From Blastomyces gilchristii SLH14081 (taxonomy: Eukaryota > Ascomycota > Eurotiomycetes > Onygenales > Ajellomycetaceae), in assembly GCF_000003855.2 (NCBI RefSeq), contig NW_003101681.1:59083-123082 (forward strand): a stretch of 64,000 nt of DNA. Reading direction: 5' to 3'. The position numbers and the translations under genes are program-made. A model generated the notes under the pieces. That model worked only from the letters and a program-made list of their open reading frames with translations. It was not told where the DNA came from and did no database searches. Of this stretch, positions 47,783 through 57,850 are shown piece after piece; position 1 is the stretch's first letter, and every line of letters begins with the position of its first letter.

Positions 47783-48084
47783 TATAAGAGGTCTACGCTG
47801 AATAGATCAGTATGATATTTATAGGTCTTATATAACAAAGTGAAAAACATTAAAGAAGGAAAAGAAAGAGAAAGTGCAAGAATCAGTAATTAAAGTGAAT
47901 ATTTATACATGTACATAGTGATGTATGCGGTGAAGCTTCGGGGCAGAAGAATAGAAATTTCATGAGTTTTTCAGCTGAGAATCAGCAACTCAGAATTGAA
48001 GCTTTCAGCAGAATCAGTGACTGAGAATCAGAGCTTTCAGCGGAATCTTTAAAGTGTAATGAAATAGTCTATATAATTGATCAG
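47783..48084 (-). repeat. Chr-4 3' LTR, main part (remainder at 51225-51239)
   Basis: The minus-strand LTR is split by Chr-5: its first 15 bp (TATAACGGGCTGTAT, from TGTAACGGG) are at 51239-51225, and the rest runs from 48084 to 47783, ending in decayed TCTTATA. The joint ATCAG is repeated at 48080-48084 and 51220-51224. Confidence 0.9.
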
Positions 48085-48377
48085 TGTGGCGGGCTGCGTC
48101 TGATTATTATATAGACAATTCTCTTACACTTCATAGATTCCGCTGAAAGCTCTGATTCTCAGTCATTCTCAATCACTGATTCTCAGCTGAAAAACTCATG
48201 AAATTTCTATTCTTCCACTCTGAAGCTTCACTGCATATACACTGTGTATGTGTATAAATATTCATTCTGATCACTGATTCTCACACTTTCTCTTTCTTTT
48301 TCTTCTTTAACATTTTTCACTTTGTTATATAAGATCTATCAATATCATATTAATCTATTCAGTGTAGGCCTCTTACA
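48085..48377 (+). repeat. Chr-5 5' LTR (293 bp)
   Basis: TGTGGCGGGCTGCG to GGCCTCTTACA. It defines the real LTR limits of the family, because both LTRs of this copy are complete and flanked by duplications. The leader that follows has two copies of AGATCTTACAAAGAG-like sequence (48535-48560). Confidence 0.93.
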
Positions 48378-48679
48378 CTTGAAAAATGTTTATCATCTTG
48401 TTATTAGAAATGATTATTCACTGAGATATTTCAATGTGTAATAATGTGTAAGAAATAGAGAAACAGTTAAATAGTTAAGTGAACACTGAGTTCTTAGATA
48501 GAAGCTTACTTATCAGTCACTCTGACTCTGTAACAAGATCTTACAAAGAGAGTAAGATCTTACAAAGAGAATGTCAGTGAAAGACCTGAGAGTTCTGACA
48601 TCTCAGATGTATGAGATATTCATATAATTACACTTCTTCAGATTTCATAGATATCACATATTCAACAAATGATATAATC

Positions 48680-49150
48680 ATGTCTAATAATAGTATGAGA
48701 GAACTCTCGAACATGAACATAGAAGTAATATCACAGTGACTCTGAGCAATGTTAGAATTACAACAGCAACAGATAGCTGATATGCATGTAACTTAACAAC
48801 TTCAATACGAGAAAATTCAACAATTAATTTAACAAGGAACTCATGCAATTTCAACATCTGCAGAATTGAATATAAAAGCACTGAAAGAACACTTAGATAC
48901 TCTGCATATTTTGATACCTTCAATCTCACTCTCTACTCATCATGGAGAATGGAAATGTTCATGAAACTAAGTATGAATGAAGATGTCATCAGTTCACTAA
49001 TCAATCAAGATTGATATATCAATGAACAATTGAAGAATTATGTGAAACAGAAGTTCTATTCATGAATGAAAGCATGTGAATCAGTGTTGCGAATGCCTGA
49101 TAACATCATCAAACATCTTGATGTCCTGTTCCGAGACACTGCCATGCAAG
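48680..49150 (+). pseudogene. Chr-5 gag fragment
   Basis: ATG 48680 opens MSNNSMRELSNMNIEV followed by the Gln-rich stretch. The frame is interrupted by stops and ends abruptly at GCCATGCAAG (49150), where integrase sequence begins. The last 60 bp retain CpG (for example GTTCCGAGAC near 49128). Confidence 0.65.
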
Positions 49151-49342
49151 TATAAAGTGATAGAAGTTCTAGGTAGTCACAACTACCGCCTTGACACATC
49201 ATCAGGGATTCACGATGTCTTCCACACGAGCTTGCTCCGCCGCGCCGCCACCGATCCGTTTCCTTCTTAACTGATTTCTGACTGGCAGCCGCCAGGGATC
49301 ATAGGAGAAGATAATGAACTTGAATGAGAGATTGAAGATATT
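49151..49342 (+). repeat. Direct repeat of the integrase C-terminus (partner 50589-50781), barely mutated
   Basis: This piece encodes YKVIEVLGSHNYRLDTSS, then HDVFHTSLLRRAATDPFPS in an open 64-codon frame (49076-49270), and runs into the chromodomain start. Its copy at 50589-50781 in the same element is heavily mutated. Both follow CAAG, which suggests joining through short homology. It is the clearest sample of the unmutated coding sequence of this family in the window. Confidence 0.85.
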
Positions 49343-50900
49343 GATTGACTAAGATAGAACAACTCATAGCACTATACGCGCTTCTCCGATTAGAACACCT
49401 TCTCTCTGAACTGACACTGACATCAATATCTTCACTTCCTCTACACTGAATAAACTATGGTATATAGCAGCTCAGGCTGATGAACTTCTTCAGACTCTCA
49501 TCAAAGCAGTACATTAAGAAGCACTCTGATTTCTCTCAGAACTATGTATAAGAACTGATATCTCAGAATGTTCAATTGAAAATAATAACACTCTATAATT
49601 CTCTGAATAACACTGAGTCTCTTACTCTGAACTCTTATACATCTGAATAATATAAGAGATGCATGATTTATGTATAACTGATTATTCAGACTGTGAATAA
49701 CTATATAGAATGATCTTCTGAGAGTTCTACTGATCTGAGATATTAAACAGCATCAGATACTTTATCTGAAACTGTAATCACTATTCTTTCATTATGTTAT
49801 GAAAGAACTGTAAAAAAGATCTATTAAAATTACTCAATATCTCTGATAGAATCTGATAAAATGTAGTAATTAACTTCACTATTAATCTATCTGAGAGTAA
49901 GAATTGTAGAAATATTCTAATCATTATGAATTGATTGAGCAAAGATATAATATTGAAATCTTATAATAAGATGAATACTAAACAAGTCACTGAAGCTTTT
50001 CTACAGAGCTCATTCTATCAGATACATGAATTGCTGAGATCTATAGTATTAAATCAGAGTTGTTAATTTGTAAGTACTCTCTGAATAAGAATCTATCAAG
50101 TTCTTAAGATTATATATTATCTGTTAACTGTCTATCATCTCAAGATCAATAACATGTCAGAACAGATAATTCAGACTGTGAAGAATTATCTTTATAAGTT
50201 CTGTAATCACTTATAAGATAATTGATATAATCTTCTCTTACATACAGAGATTGCTATCAATGATCAAGATATTATTTTAATAGATGTAAGCTCATTCTTT
50301 CTTACACACAGATATCATATGAAAGTGTTAAATCTTCTAAAGATTACACAGTTCATACTAAATCTCTGCAGTTTAATTCAGATCACTGATAATATAGTAA
50401 TAATGCTCTGAGATATCTGTAACTGAGTAGAGATCTTTATAATAATTATGAAATAAGATCAAGAGAATTAAATTAATATCTGATAAGATCTTACTAAGCA
50501 ATATAAAATAGAAGACTTGATATGATTGAATCTCAAGAATATATGAATCACATATTCATCTCATACACTAAATTATCACTATATCAAGTATAAAGTGATA
50601 GAAGTTCTAGGTAGTTACAACTACTGTCTTAATATATTATCAGAGATTTATAATATCTTTTATATAAGCTTGCTCTGCTGTGCTGTCACTGATCTGTTCT
50701 CTTCTCAACTAATTTCTGACTGACAGCCGCCAGAGATCAGAAGATAATAAACTTGAATGAGAGATTGAAGATATTCTTGATAAGAGATTCTGTGACTGCA
50801 GCTGATAATATCTTATGAAATAAGTCAGCTATAATTATCTGACCTGAACTCTGAGTTCTGTACTATCTGAGACTGCGGCTCTTGATCAATGGGAACTATA
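49343..50900 (+). pseudogene. Chr-5 integrase and chromodomain remnant
   Basis: Starts in the RNase H to integrase linker (TATACGCGCTTCTCCG near 49372). The integrase zinc region lies at about 49660-49800, the core at about 49820-50330, and the YKVIEVLGSYNYCLN segment at about 50590-50640. The chromodomain (50745-50890) reads NELE*EIEDILDKRFC, YLMK*VSYN and TALDQWELYT. It ends in the purine-rich AAAAGAGAGGAACTAA before the 3' LTR. Several Trp codons are stops. It is the best-preserved chromodomain here. Confidence 0.78.
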
Positions 50901-50925
50901 CACAATCAGAAAAGAGAGGAACTAA

Positions 50926-51219
50926 TATGACAGGCTACGCTCAATCATTATATAGACTATTTTCTTATACTTCATAGATTCTGCTGAAAGCGTTAATTCT
51001 CAGTTCATTCTCAATTGCTAATTCTCAGCTGAAAAACTCACAGAATTTCTATTCTTCTGCTCTGAAGCTTCACTGTGTATACATTATGTATATGTATAAA
51101 TATTCACTCTGATCACTGATTCTCATACTTTCTCTTTCTTTTCCTTTCTTAATGTTTTTCACTTTATTATATAAGATCTATCAATATCATACCGATCTAT
51201 TCAGCGTAGGCTTCTTACA
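50926..51219 (+). repeat. Chr-5 3' LTR (294 bp)
   Basis: TATGACAGGCTACGC (from TGTGACAGGCTGCGC) to GGCTTCTTACA, directly after the polypurine tract at 50910-50925. It pairs with 48085-48377. Confidence 0.92.
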
Positions 51220-51239
51220 ATCAGATACAGCCCGTTATA

Positions 51240-51867
51240 TTAACCTCTTCTTTTCAGAGATGAGATTATGCATAGTTCTCATCAGTCAAGAGTCACTGTT
51301 TCAGATAATACAAAGCTGAGAGTTCAGATCAGATAATTATAGTTAACTTATTTCACAAGATATTATTAGCTGCAGCTGCAGAATCTCTTATTAAGAATAT
51401 CTTTAATCTCTCACTTAAGTTCAATATCTTCTTCTATAATTCCTGATAACTGTTAGTTAGAAGTCAGTTGAGAAGAGAATGAATCAGTGATTGTACAGCA
51501 GAGCAAGCTTATGTAAAAGATATTATAAATTTCTGATAATATATTAAGATAGTAGTTATAACTGTCTAGAACTTCTATCACTTTATACTTAGTATAGTAG
51601 TAATTTAATGTATAAGATAAGTATGTAATCTGTATATTCTTAAGATTTAATCATATCAGATCTTCTATTATATATTACTTAGTGAGATCTCAGTGAACAT
51701 TAATCTGATTCTCTTAATCTTATTTAGTACTTATTATAAAGATTTCTGCTCAGTTATAAGTGTCTCAGAGCTTTATTACTATATTATCAGTGATCTGAAT
51801 CAGACTGCAGAGGTTCAGTGTGAAATATGTAATCTCTAGAAGATTCAACATCTTCATATAATAATTA
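51240..51867 (-). pseudogene. Chr-4 chromodomain and integrase C-terminal part
   Basis: On minus: the integrase C-terminal region (about 51867-51480), then the chromodomain (about 51450-51290) and the polypurine tract next to 51239. LINE-C inserted at the upstream end (TATATAAGAAAG target). The frame at 51765-51968 is chance and partly reads the tRNA-like sequence. Confidence 0.68.
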
Positions 51868-51879
51868 TATATAAGAAAG

Positions 51880-51960
51880 GCCAGCGTGGCCCAGTTGGTA
51901 AGACTGGTAACCAAGGCCGCACACATTAGAGGTGCGTGGGTTCGAATCCCACCGCTGGCA
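51880..51960 (+). ncRNA. tRNA-like 5' end of LINE-C (Leu/Ser class II type)
   Basis: Acceptor stem GCCAGCG/CGCTGGC (51880-51886 with 51953-51959) is perfect over 7 bp. A box TGGCCCAGTTGG is at 51887-51898, B box GGTTCGAATCC at 51939-51949, and T stem GTGGG/CCCAC (51936-51940 with 51948-51952) abuts the acceptor stem as in a true tRNA. A GCAC/GTGC variable arm is possible. The D stem has a mismatch and the anticodon arm does not fold normally, so it is probably not a working tRNA. Pol III could start here. Annotation as tRNA-Leu-like is by resemblance only. Confidence 0.8.
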
Positions 51961-52624
51961 CCTGTCACTTCTTACCCATGAAAGCCCTCATGTAATAGGG
52001 GCTGAGCCTAATTAGTAAGGCTTGGTGCGGGGTAGAACTCTCTACTGCAAGCCAAGCCACTAGTTAAGCGAGATCCTGCGAACACTCACCAGGGCCGGCA
52101 TGAGGTGCCAATGTCCCACTATTCTACTGTGCACCTGTCAAGGTTCTAATGATATAGAGCCAAGCCTAATGTAGTGGTTATACACTACTTAAGCGAGTCC
52201 CTAACTAGGGCCGTCATCGGAGCCTAGCTCCCCCCCAAATACAGGGAATGATTTTGAAAACCACCCGACTAGCAGGCCTAGACGCGCATCTAGGCCCTAG
52301 GCAGGGCACCCTGATAGGCTAGAGCCTGCAAGCTCCCTGCCAAGCCCTAATACTGGCAGGGAGGACTGCAGTCATCAAGCCTATGATTAGTCCCTAACAC
52401 GGGGCGAGGCCACGACAGCTGATTGATAGGCCTATGGGCATCTAATGGGGCCGAGATCAGCAACCGGAAGCTTGGTGTGTACACCACCAAGTGGGCGGTG
52501 GCAGCCACTAACTAACACCCCTGGAAATTAGTGGCTGGCCCGAGAGGACGGACGCGGTGATCGGTTAATTATAGGGGGTTAAATGTAATTAGCTTAAGGT
52601 GCATCCTGCGGGTGGCTAGCGCCC
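51961..52624 (+). ncRNA. Structured GC-rich leader of LINE-C
   Basis: About 665 bp without a reading frame, rich in CpG and GG, in sharp contrast to all flanks. Perfect stems: 10 bp CTCCCTGCCA/TGGCAGGGAG (52333-52342 with 52354-52363); 8 bp GGCCTAGA/TCTAGGCC (52275-52282 with 52289-52296); 8 bp GCCACTAA/TTAGTGGC (52504-52511 with 52528-52535); 6 bp GTAGTG/CACTAC (52171-52176 with 52183-52188). Colinear blocks recur in Element E. It is likely a folded RNA used as leader. A ribozyme or an RT-binding fold is possible but not shown. Confidence 0.72.
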
Positions 52625-52678
52625 GTAGTCTATGGAAGAAAGAGATCAAGATATCAATTTAATCTAAGATTTGATATC

Positions 52679-55600
52679 ATGTCTGACCCTGATATTCTGG
52701 TGAGTGTCATTATAGATAAAGAAAATGAGTTTGATACTATACAGCTCATAAATATCTATAATGAAAAGTCATTGAAGGAATATAACAATATCTGGACAAT
52801 TGATAGAGAATTTCTGAACATAACTTCATTAAGAAACTCTATAATTGCAGAAGACTTCAATGCACATCATCTCTGATGAAATTCAGAATGCAAGAGAGCA
52901 GTGAGAGCTGATAATCTGAATAAATGAATCTTTGAGCATTCAATAGATTTGATTAATAAGTCTGATCAACAAACATTCTTTAGAAAAGGCATGAAACAGA
53001 AGTCTATTATAGATCTAATCTTCATATCACAAAATCTAATGAAAAGAAGACTTATAAACTGATTTATTAATTCAAATGAGACATCAGAATCAGATCATGA
53101 GATTATTCAATTTAATATTGAACTGAGTGAAAAACAAATAAGTGAAAATCCTCTTCTCTCTAATCAGTATAACTTTGAAAAAGCTGATTGAAAAGCAGTT
53201 AAAGAAAGCATAAAACTGTTAAAATCTGAAAGACAGAATAAGCTATATTGAAATTCTGGTCAAGATATCTCAAATGAAATGCTTAAGAATAGAGTGAAGC
53301 TAATTACATCTATTATTCTAACAAGTGTTAGAGATAATATTTCAAAGAGAAAATCTTCTGAGTATTCAAAACCTTGATGAAATGAGAATATCTCATCTAA
53401 AAGGAAAGAATTAGCTACTACTAGAAGAAATTGAAAGAATGATGTAATATCTGATGAAGAGTTCAAAGCTGTCAGAAATGAATATTTTTCAGATATTAAA
53501 AGAGCTAAAACAGACTGCTGGAAAAAATTTCTTAAAGAAGCACAAGAGAAGGAAGTTTTTAAAGCTTTTAACTATACTAAAACAAGAAGTGTAGCAAAAC
53601 TTCCAGCCTTAGAATATGAGTTTCAGAATGAATCATATACAGCAAACTCTTTTGAGAAAAAATGTCAAGCTTTCATGAGAATTCTCTTTCAGAACTCACC
53701 AGATTCAGATTCAGATTCAGAGAAAGAGAATATATCACTTCTCAACTACATTGATGAAAATGACTGGAAATGACCTGATCTTACATAAGATGAATTAGAG
53801 TCAGCTATCTTCTCAAGTTCTGTTAAAACTGCTGCAGGTTCTGATTCAATTAATCACTTGATTATTCAGAATACATATTTCTACTTAAGAAATGAATATT
53901 TTGAGCTCTTTTTCAATCTCTTGAAAAATGAATATCATTCTGAATGCTGAAGAGAAGCCACTGAAATGATTCTTGCAAAACCTAATAGAAAAACTTCAAT
54001 TTCTAAGTTATATAGAGTAATATCTCTATTGAACTGCCTAGAAAAGGTTTTAGAAAAGATAATAGCTACTTAACTATCTTTTATAAGCTCTATAGATGAT
54101 TCTCTTTTATTCAGTGAATAAATGAGAGATAGAAAACAGTGTTCTGCAATTGACACTGTTCTCTCAGTTATTCATGATATTCAAATAGCAAAGTATGAGA
54201 GTCTGGTCTCAACTGCAGTTTTTATTGATATAAAAGAAGCATTTGATCATGTTTCAAAGTCAAAGTTAATTCAGATATTGAAGATATTAAAACTGCCACT
54301 TTCTCTAATAAAATGAGTTAACTGTTTTATGTCTAAAAGAAGTATACAACTCTTCTTTGATGAAATGAAATAAGACAAGACTGAGATAAAAATAGAAGTA
54401 TCACAGAAATCTTCAATCTCACTCATTTTATTTGTAATATACACTGCATATCTATTTAAAAATAGAAATATGAGAATAGTGCAATCTTCAAGTTATATGA
54501 ATGATATTAATCTAGTCTACAGCTCAAAAACTATCAAAGAGAATTTGAAAGTAATTGAAGAAGCTGTAAAGAAAATCTTTATTAGAGCAGATATCAATCA
54601 AATTCAATTTGATATAAATAAAACTGAGTTAATTCACTTCTTTCTGAGATTCAATGAGAAAGAACTATCTCTAACTCTTTTAAATAGAGAGATTAAACCC
54701 AGTGTAAATGTCAAATGATTAGAAGTATGATTAAACTTCAAGTTGAATTTTAAATATCACATTCAACAAAGAACTGTCAAGACAGAAAGACTATTGAACA
54801 ACATAATCAGACTATCAAATACAGAGAGAGGTCTATTCTTCCAGGCTATGAGACAGTTATATATAGCCTGTATTACATCAGTAGCTGATTATGAAGTTCA
54901 AGTTTGATGAAATAATCAAGGGAATTTCACTGAACTCTTTCAAAGTCTGCAAAACAGAGCCTTGAGAAGAATTCTGAGAGTATTCAAATCATCTTCTATT
55001 AAAGCAATGAAAATTGAAGCTTCAATTCCTCCTCCTGCTATTAGATTTGAAAAGGCCTGTATAAACTATACTCTGAGAGTTGTAAAGATGAGCTTAAATC
55101 ATATAATCAGAGAAAGAGTCTCTTCTTCATTTTCATCAATTAACTCTGGAAATGAACTGGATTAGAATAGATTTCTTAATTGAAATGAAAATAATTCTTC
55201 AAAGAAAATGCCTTCTCAACTGTACAGACTATACTCTCTGATTAAAAATCAATTTTCTTCTTTAAATATTGAAAAAGTTGATCATGAGAAGTTATCTCTC
55301 TGGAGAGAAAAGCTTGAATCTCTTATAGACTTACAAATAAGTGAACTATCAAAAGAGAAAGAATATGAACAGCATTTGAAGAGAATTTCTACAATCAATA
55401 TAAAGAACTCTATTCTGATTTATTCAGATGACTCAAAAAATGAGAACTTGAATAGATTAGATGCAGGCATTGCTTATACTGAAGATAATATCAATTTTAT
55501 CTCAGATTTCTGAAATCTAGGCTCTGAATGTGAAGTCTTTGATGCTGAACTATTTGTAATAGTGAAAGCTTTCAAACTCATTGAAATAAAATCTTATAAA

Positions 55601-56346
55601 AGAGGAAATTGTTTAAAAGAGGTATGAATATTCTCTGATAGTCAAGCTGCTTTAAAAAGAATTAGAAATAGTCAGATTCATAATAATCAAATGAATCTTG
55701 AACAGATCTTAAACTCTATTTTGAAAATTCAAAAGAGAAGAATATTAAAGCTGATAATTCATCTGCACTGGGTTCCTGCTCATATGAATATTCATGACAA
55801 TGAATTGGCTGATTCAGCTGCAAAAAAGAGTGCAGAATTAAGCAGATCTATTCAAAAAATTGTGTTCTGGTCTTTTATAAAGAGAAAAATAAAAGAATCT
55901 TGTTTAGACAAGTGAAATGAAAGCTGGCAGAAATAAAAGAAGAGTATATATTATTCAAGATTTGAAACAAAACCCAAGTGGAAATCTTGTTTAATTAAAT
56001 ATAAAAAGAAAATATTCTCATCTATAATACAGCTGAAACTAGGACATGACTATTTCAAATCTTATATACAAAGATTTAATGATAGATTTGACTCAATAGA
56101 ATGCTCATTCTGCAATATAAATGAGAATTCTGAGTATATTGTAATACACTGTGTATTATACAATAGTCTCAGAGTCAGATTGAAAGAGAAGTATGATCTA
56201 AATCAATTAAATATGAGATTCTTATTCTCAACTGAGACAGAAATTAAATACTTAATAGACTTTCTATCAGAAACTCAAGCAGCTACAAGAAAATGGCTAA
56301 ATTCAGAATTATCTGAATATGAAGAGGAGGAAATCAACCAGATATA
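52679..56346 (+). pseudogene. LINE-C ORF2: APE endonuclease, RT, RNase H, CCHC
   Basis: ATG 52679 opens MSDPDILVSV. Endonuclease: AEDFNAHHL at 52846-52872 (family GDFNAHH) followed by two TGA at the Trp-Trp pair, and SESDHEII near 53090. RT: AGSDSINHL near 53840, FIDIKEAFDH near 54225, catalytic YMND at about 54495-54515 (family YxDD). RNase H: YSDDS near 55420, FDAELF near 55540, FSDSQAAL near 55635, then HWVPAH ... NELADSAAKK near 55770-55825. Knuckle: CSFC ... HC at about 56105-56150. The TAG at 56344-56346 is the likely true stop. All breaks are TGG to TGA or TAG and CAA to TAA, so it is a RIP-killed gene. Confidence 0.88.
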
Positions 56347-56730
56347 GTCTGTTAAAACAGCTATATACTATCTTTTAATAATTTGTTTTGTTACAGTCTT
56401 TCTTTATTTTATCTTTTCATTTCAATTTCTTTCTGTCTATCTATTTAATGTGTCTATCTTTAAGACTGTGTTCTCTTTTCCTTTGTCATGATATTGTCAA
56501 ATGGTTTCAAAGTATGAGATGATGTTAAAACACTGCAATTTGTAAACAGTTTTTGTATTCTGGGCTGGAATTTTCTGATTTTGTATATCTGAAATCGATG
56601 AATGTATAATAGTTAACTTTACAGATATAGAAAAAACCCTGAGAACTAAAAGTTCTCAGGTAGATGTCATAGTATCTGACTGCATACATCTATAATTGAA
56701 GAATAATAATAATAATAATATATAAGAAAG

Positions 56731-57505
56731 AATGAACTTATACCTGTTAAAACAGTATCTCAACTATTAATGATAATATCTGTATATAGAAGAAGATTAT
56801 ATCAATCATTCTGTAAATAATTACAGAACTTATAAAGATAGTTCTTTACAGTCTTAATCATTTATTCTGAAACATCATCAGTCTCAGAGTAGTAGACAGT
56901 TGATAAACAGTGTATATTCTTGAGAACTTGACAGATTCTTGTTCAGAGAGTACTCACAAATTAACAGTCTTAATCAGATACTGTAGATCTCAGTAAATCA
57001 TATATTTATTAGAATGAACTCTGTAGAAAGACTTTAGTAACTTACTCAGTGTTTATTTTATTATAAGACTTTAATATTACATCTTTACTCAATCAGTCAA
57101 TAATAATCAGAACATTCTTATAATTCTTACTCTTAGAGAGATTAATAGTGAAGTTAATTACTACATCTCATCAGATTCTATTAGAGATATTGAGTGATTC
57201 AGTAGATCTTTTCTACAGTTCTTTCATAAGATAATAGAAGAATAATAATTGCAGTTTCAGATAAAGCATTTGATGCTGTTTAATATCTCAGATTAGTACA
57301 ATTCTCAAGAGAGTATTCAGTACAGTTATTTACATCTCAGAGGACTGATTATATACAAATCATGCATCTCTTGTATTATTCAGATGTGTAAGAGTTCAGA
57401 GTGAGAAACTCAGCATTATTTACAGAATTACAGAGTATTATTGTCATTAATTAAGTATTCTGAGATGTCAGTTCTTATACATAGTTCTGAGAGAAATCAG
57501 AGTAC
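56731..57505 (-). pseudogene. Chr-4 integrase, N-terminal and core part
   Basis: The other side of the LINE-C insertion. The minus strand from about 57470 down carries the linker from RNase H, the integrase zinc region (about 57280-57400) and the catalytic core (about 57250-56760), aligned with 49500-50300 of Chr-5. Stops at former Trp and Gln codons are frequent. It is interrupted upstream by LINE-D. Confidence 0.68.
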
Positions 57506-57517
57506 TTCTTGATATAC

Positions 57518-57850
57518 TTATTATTATTATTATTATTCTTCAATTATAGATGTATGCAGTCAGAGACTATGACATCTACCTGAGAACTTTTAGTTCTCAG
57601 GGTTTTTCCTATATCTGTAAAGTTAACTATTATACATTCATCAATTTCAGATATGCAAAATCAGAAAATTTCAGCCCAGAATACAAAAACTGTTTACAAA
57701 TTGCAGTGTTTTAACATCTTCTGATACTTTGAAACCATTTGACAATATCATGACAAAGGAAAAGAGAAAGAGAACACAGTCTTAAAGATAGACACATTAA
57801 ATAAATAGATAGAAAGAAATTGAAAGGAAAAGATAAAGTAAAGAGAGAAT
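57518..57850 (-). mobile_element. LINE-D, 333-bp LINE 3' fragment
   Basis: (ATT)n at 57518 and the LINE 3' UTR, ending at AAAGAGAGAAT. Perfect 12-bp duplication TTCTTGATATAC at 57506-57517 and 57851-57862. The uninterrupted site is visible in Chr-1 near 18393. Its 5' limit lies at the same LINE position as the junction in Element E. Confidence 0.95.

Larger units (their letters stand above)
48085..51219 (+). mobile_element. Chr-5, rearranged chromovirus (3.1 kb) inside the Chr-4 LTR
   Basis: 5' LTR 48085-48377 and 3' LTR 50926-51219 with TG...CA type ends and a perfect ATCAG duplication (48080-48084, 51220-51224). The inside is gag (48680-49150), then a 192-bp piece of integrase C-terminus and chromodomain start (49151-49342), then the RNase H end, integrase and chromodomain (49343-50890). 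Protease and RT are missing, so it must have moved with help from intact relatives or lost them after insertion. Confidence 0.92.
51880..56718 (+). mobile_element. LINE-C: tRNA-headed LINE without ORF1 (4839 bp)
   Basis: A perfect 12-bp duplication TATATAAGAAAG (51868-51879 and 56719-56730) fixes both ends, so the 5' end is real and not a truncation or neighbour. Order: tRNA-like sequence (51880-51960), structured GC-rich leader to about 52624, ORF2 (52679-56346), 3' UTR and (AAT)n tail. ORF2 and the 3' UTR are close to LINE-B, but ORF1 and the 53-bp-repeat leader of LINE-B are replaced by the tRNA-like module. Confidence 0.93.

Noticed and set aside
46805..48377. Inverted LTRs around 47121-47782 looked like a palindromic foldback element.
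   Set aside because: Each LTR belongs to a separate chromovirus (Chr-3, Chr-4, Chr-5) with its own target duplication; the middle piece is hAT-2.
48378..48540. A longer LTR of about 455-465 bp including this stretch.
   Set aside because: The 3' LTR of the same element stops at the equivalent of 48377, followed by the ATCAG duplication, so the rest is leader.
51880..51960. A plain host tRNA gene next to a LINE.
   Set aside because: The LINE duplication TATATAAGAAAG lies immediately before its first base, so it moved as part of the element. The anticodon arm is also not canonical.
52679..56346. TGA stands at nearly every Trp position (for example the Trp-Trp pair at 52874-52879), which could suggest a genetic code with TGA for Trp.
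   Set aside because: The same frames also have TAA at Gln sites and TAG at Trp sites, and unmutated segments such as 49250-49290 and a few other places use TGG. C-to-T change on both strands explains all of these.
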